Assembly: GCF_035978755.1 (NCBI RefSeq)
Contig: NZ_CP108414.1
Location: 310,001-374,000, forward strand
From: Streptomyces sp. NBC_01298
Lineage (GTDB): Bacteria; Actinomycetota; Actinomycetes; Streptomycetales; Streptomycetaceae
Direction: 5' to 3'
Length of the DNA stretch: 64,000 nucleotides
Position numbers and translations under genes: made by a program
Notes under the pieces: generated by a model
The model's database searches: none
What the model was told of the DNA's origin: nothing
The model's input: only the letters and a program-made list of their open reading frames with translations
Shown here: piece after piece, positions 62,523 through 64,000 of the stretch
Numbering within the stretch: the stretch's first letter is position 1
How the letters are laid out: every line of letters begins with the position of its first letter

Positions 62523-62560
62523 CACCACCCTTTCACTACTTGCCTAGTGAAAGGGTGGTG
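62523..62560. promoter_or_regulatory. Perfect 16-base dyad before the GntR gene
   Basis: CACCACCCTTTCACTA (62523-62538), spacer CTTGCC, and its exact complement TAGTGAAAGGGTGGTG (62545-62560). The right arm includes the ribosome-binding region of the GntR gene. The long perfect dyad is likely the operator of the YtrA-type regulator itself. TTGACA at 62503-62508 is the probable -35 box. Confidence 0.75.
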
Positions 62561-62566
62561 TTTGTC

Positions 62567-62956
62567 GTGCTGGAGTACCGCATCGATCGTCGCAGCGGCA
62601 TCGCCACGTACCTGCAGATCGTCCAGCAGACCAAACAGGCCCTGCGCCTGGGCCTGTTGGAGCCGGGCGACAAACTGCCGACCGCACGCGAGGTCGTCGA
62701 GGCCACCGCCATCAACCCGAACACCGTCCTGAAGGCCTACCGCGAGCTGGAGCGCGAAGGGCTCGTCGAGGCGAAGCGGGGCCTGGGCACCTTCATCCGC
62801 AAGTCCCTGGGCGGCGCTCCGGCGGAATCCCCGCTGCGCGCCGAACTCGCCGACTGGGCGCGGCGGGCACGGGAGGCGGGGATGGAGCGGGACGACGCGG
62901 CCGCGCTCTTCTCGGCCGTACTGGAAGAGCACTTCAAGGGGGACGAAGACGCATGA
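62567..62956 (+). CDS. YtrA-type GntR regulator
   Basis: A protein of about 129 residues, a short GntR of the YtrA group: winged helix 'IVQQTKQALRLGLLEPGDKL', 'PTAREVVEATAINPNTVLKA' and 'YRELEREGLVEAKRGLGTFI', then a small C-terminal tail but no large effector domain. In this group the regulator precedes ABC genes of the same operon and represses them. GTG at 62567 has GGGTGG 8 bases upstream; earlier GTG/TTG codons to 62540 lie inside the dyad. The stop overlaps the ATPase start (ATGA). Confidence 0.88.
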   Translation: MLEYRIDRRSGIATYLQIVQQTKQALRLGLLEPGDKLPTAREVVEATAINPNTVLKAYRELEREGLVEAKRGLGTFIRKSLGGAPAESPLRAELADWARRAREAGMERDDAAALFSAVLEEHFKGDEDA

Positions 62957-63840
62957 CGCACATCGTGATCGAGGCGGACGGCCTCGGCCTGCGCTACGGA
63001 CGCCGGGGAAAGTGGGCGCTGCGCGACTGCTCCTTCCGGCTGCCCGAGGGCCGGGTCTGTGCACTGGTGGGACCCAACGGGGCAGGAAAGTCCTCCCTGT
63101 TGACCATCGCCGCCGGGCTCGTCTCCCCGACGGAGGGTCACCTCCGCTCGGTGCCGCGAGAGGAACTGGCCTACGTGGCCCAGGACAAGCCGCTCTACCC
63201 GCAGCTCACCGTCGGCGAGACGCTGCGCATGGGCGGCGAGCTCAACCCCGGTCGCTGGGACGCGAGCAGGGCGGAGCAGATCGTGGAGGCGGGGGACCTC
63301 GACCCGCACGCGAAGGTCCGCTCCCTGTCCGGCGGCCAGCGCACCCGGGTCGCCCTCGCCCTGGCCCTCGGCAAACGCCCGTCCCTGCTCCTGCTCGACG
63401 AGCCGATGGCCGATCTCGACCCGCTCGCCCGGCACCGGCTCATGGGCACGCTGATGGCCGACGCCGCCGAGAACGGCACCTCCGTGGTGATGTCCTCGCA
63501 CATCCTCACCGAGCTGGAGGGCGCCTGCGACCACCTCCTCCTGGTGGATGGCGGCCGCGTCCGCCTCTCCGGCCCCATCGAGGAGATCGGCGCGGCACAC
63601 CTGCTGCTCACCGGCCCCGCCGCCGCCGGCGAGGAACTCGCCGCGTCCCACACCGTCGTCGAGGCCCGCACGACGGGCCGGCAGCTCACGGCGCTCGTCC
63701 GGCCGCGGGGCCCCGTCGACAGCACCACCTGGCAGACCACCCACCCGTCCCTGGAGGAACTCTTGCTCGCCCACCTGCGCGCGCCCGAAGCCCCGGCGTT
63801 CACCGTGGACGCCGATGCCGCCGAGGGGGTGGCGGCATGA
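62953..63840 (+). CDS. ABC transporter ATPase (YtrB-type)
   Basis: A 295-residue exporter-type ATPase: 'ALVGPNGAGKSSLLTIA', 'SLSGGQRTRVALALALG', 'LLLLDEPMADLDPLARHRL'. The C-terminal 70 residues are an extra domain typical for these genes. In the YtrA/YtrB family such transporters give cell-envelope stress or antibiotic resistance. Its stop overlaps the permease start. Confidence 0.92.
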   Translation: MTHIVIEADGLGLRYGRRGKWALRDCSFRLPEGRVCALVGPNGAGKSSLLTIAAGLVSPTEGHLRSVPREELAYVAQDKPLYPQLTVGETLRMGGELNPGRWDASRAEQIVEAGDLDPHAKVRSLSGGQRTRVALALALGKRPSLLLLDEPMADLDPLARHRLMGTLMADAAENGTSVVMSSHILTELEGACDHLLLVDGGRVRLSGPIEEIGAAHLLLTGPAAAGEELAASHTVVEARTTGRQLTALVRPRGPVDSTTWQTTHPSLEELLLAHLRAPEAPAFTVDADAAEGVAA

Positions 63841-64000
63841 GCGCGCTGACGCTGAAGGGGCCGTACTGGGTGACGGTCCGCCAGCACCGGCGGGTGCTGT
63901 GGGCGGTGCCCGCGCTCATCGGCGTAGGCCTCGTCGTGATGGTCGCGCTGCGCGTGTGGAGCGCGTACCCGACCTATGACCATCTGCACCGGCCGATCCT
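63837..64000 (+). CDS. ABC transporter permease, truncated by the window end
   Basis: The start of a membrane protein, 'MSALTLKGPYWVTVRQHRRV' with a membrane segment 'VPALIGVGLVVMVALRV', open to the window edge. ATG overlaps the ATPase stop (ATGA). It is the transmembrane partner of the ATPase. Confidence 0.8.
   Translation, partial: MSALTLKGPYWVTVRQHRRVLWAVPALIGVGLVVMVALRVWSAYPTYDHLHRPI

Overview
The window is high-GC DNA with GTG/TTG starts, ATGA/GTGA stop-start overlaps, leaderless-looking promoters and gene families typical of a Streptomyces or close actinomycete chromosome (DUF3515, DUF2809, DUF4232 lipoproteins, ROK and YtrA-type GntR regulators, a Ser/Thr kinase with a Gly-rich linker, a Streptomyces-type collagenase). 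No rRNA, tRNA or CRISPR array was recognised. About 50 protein genes plus several broken ones were read.

1-12137 is a mosaic of single genes: a PD-(D/E)XK-like protein (171), a lipoprotein (845), an IS5-type transposase tail that cuts a P-loop gene after its Walker A motif (1319-1485), a methyltransferase, a multicopper oxidase, a 2H phosphoesterase, an M1 peptidase, a DUF3515 protein, a PlsC acyltransferase, a DUF2809 protein, a Ser/Thr kinase and a DUF4232 lipoprotein. It ends in gene debris, a DeoR-type regulator remnant among it (11379-12137).

12138-19599 is a choline/glycine betaine operon: dyad operator, betaine aldehyde dehydrogenase, GMC choline dehydrogenase, ABC ATPase, tandem-fused permease, lipoprotein binding protein and a terminator. 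An AraC regulator follows. 20853-23058 is a cyanate locus: LysR regulator, shared palindromic operator, beta-carbonic anhydrase and cyanase whose catalytic Ser122 reads Phe.

23069-26573 is a three-gene minus-strand operon joining a response-regulator/glutaredoxin-like/thioredoxin-reductase fusion, a cNMP-binding histidine kinase and a UBP-type zinc finger. 26845-29480 carries a TOPRIM protein, an N-terminally truncated hydrolase and a serine beta-lactamase-fold protein with altered catalytic motifs. 29799-39862 is a host- or glycoprotein-polymer region: M9 collagenase, GH101 endo-alpha-N-acetylgalactosaminidase, a putative glycosidase and a ROK regulator.

40609-45754 is the most unusual part. 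Two DasR-type (dre-like) sites precede a cellulose-synthase-like GT2, which is followed by a single 1022-residue protein fusing an acyltransferase-3 membrane domain, an SGNH domain and a GH16 glucanase. Together they look like a machine for making, acetylating and trimming a surface beta-glucan under GlcNAc control.

45796-53602 holds a frameshifted methyltransferase, a SRAP/HMCES protein, an IPT/TIG-DUF11 surface protein, a TetR/permease/nitrilase unit with paired operators, and a deleted aminoglycoside-phosphotransferase-like gene. 53608-62487 is a sulfur island: two flavin monooxygenases, two amino-acid-type binding proteins, two permeases, an ATPase and a GNAT acetyltransferase, with a 25-residue leader peptide ending Ala-Cys-Cys-Ala in front of the minus-strand arm. 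Its content resembles the Bacillus yxe/ytm operons for S-conjugated cysteine. The window ends in a YtrA-type GntR/ABC operon preceded by a perfect 16-bp dyad; its permease runs off the edge.
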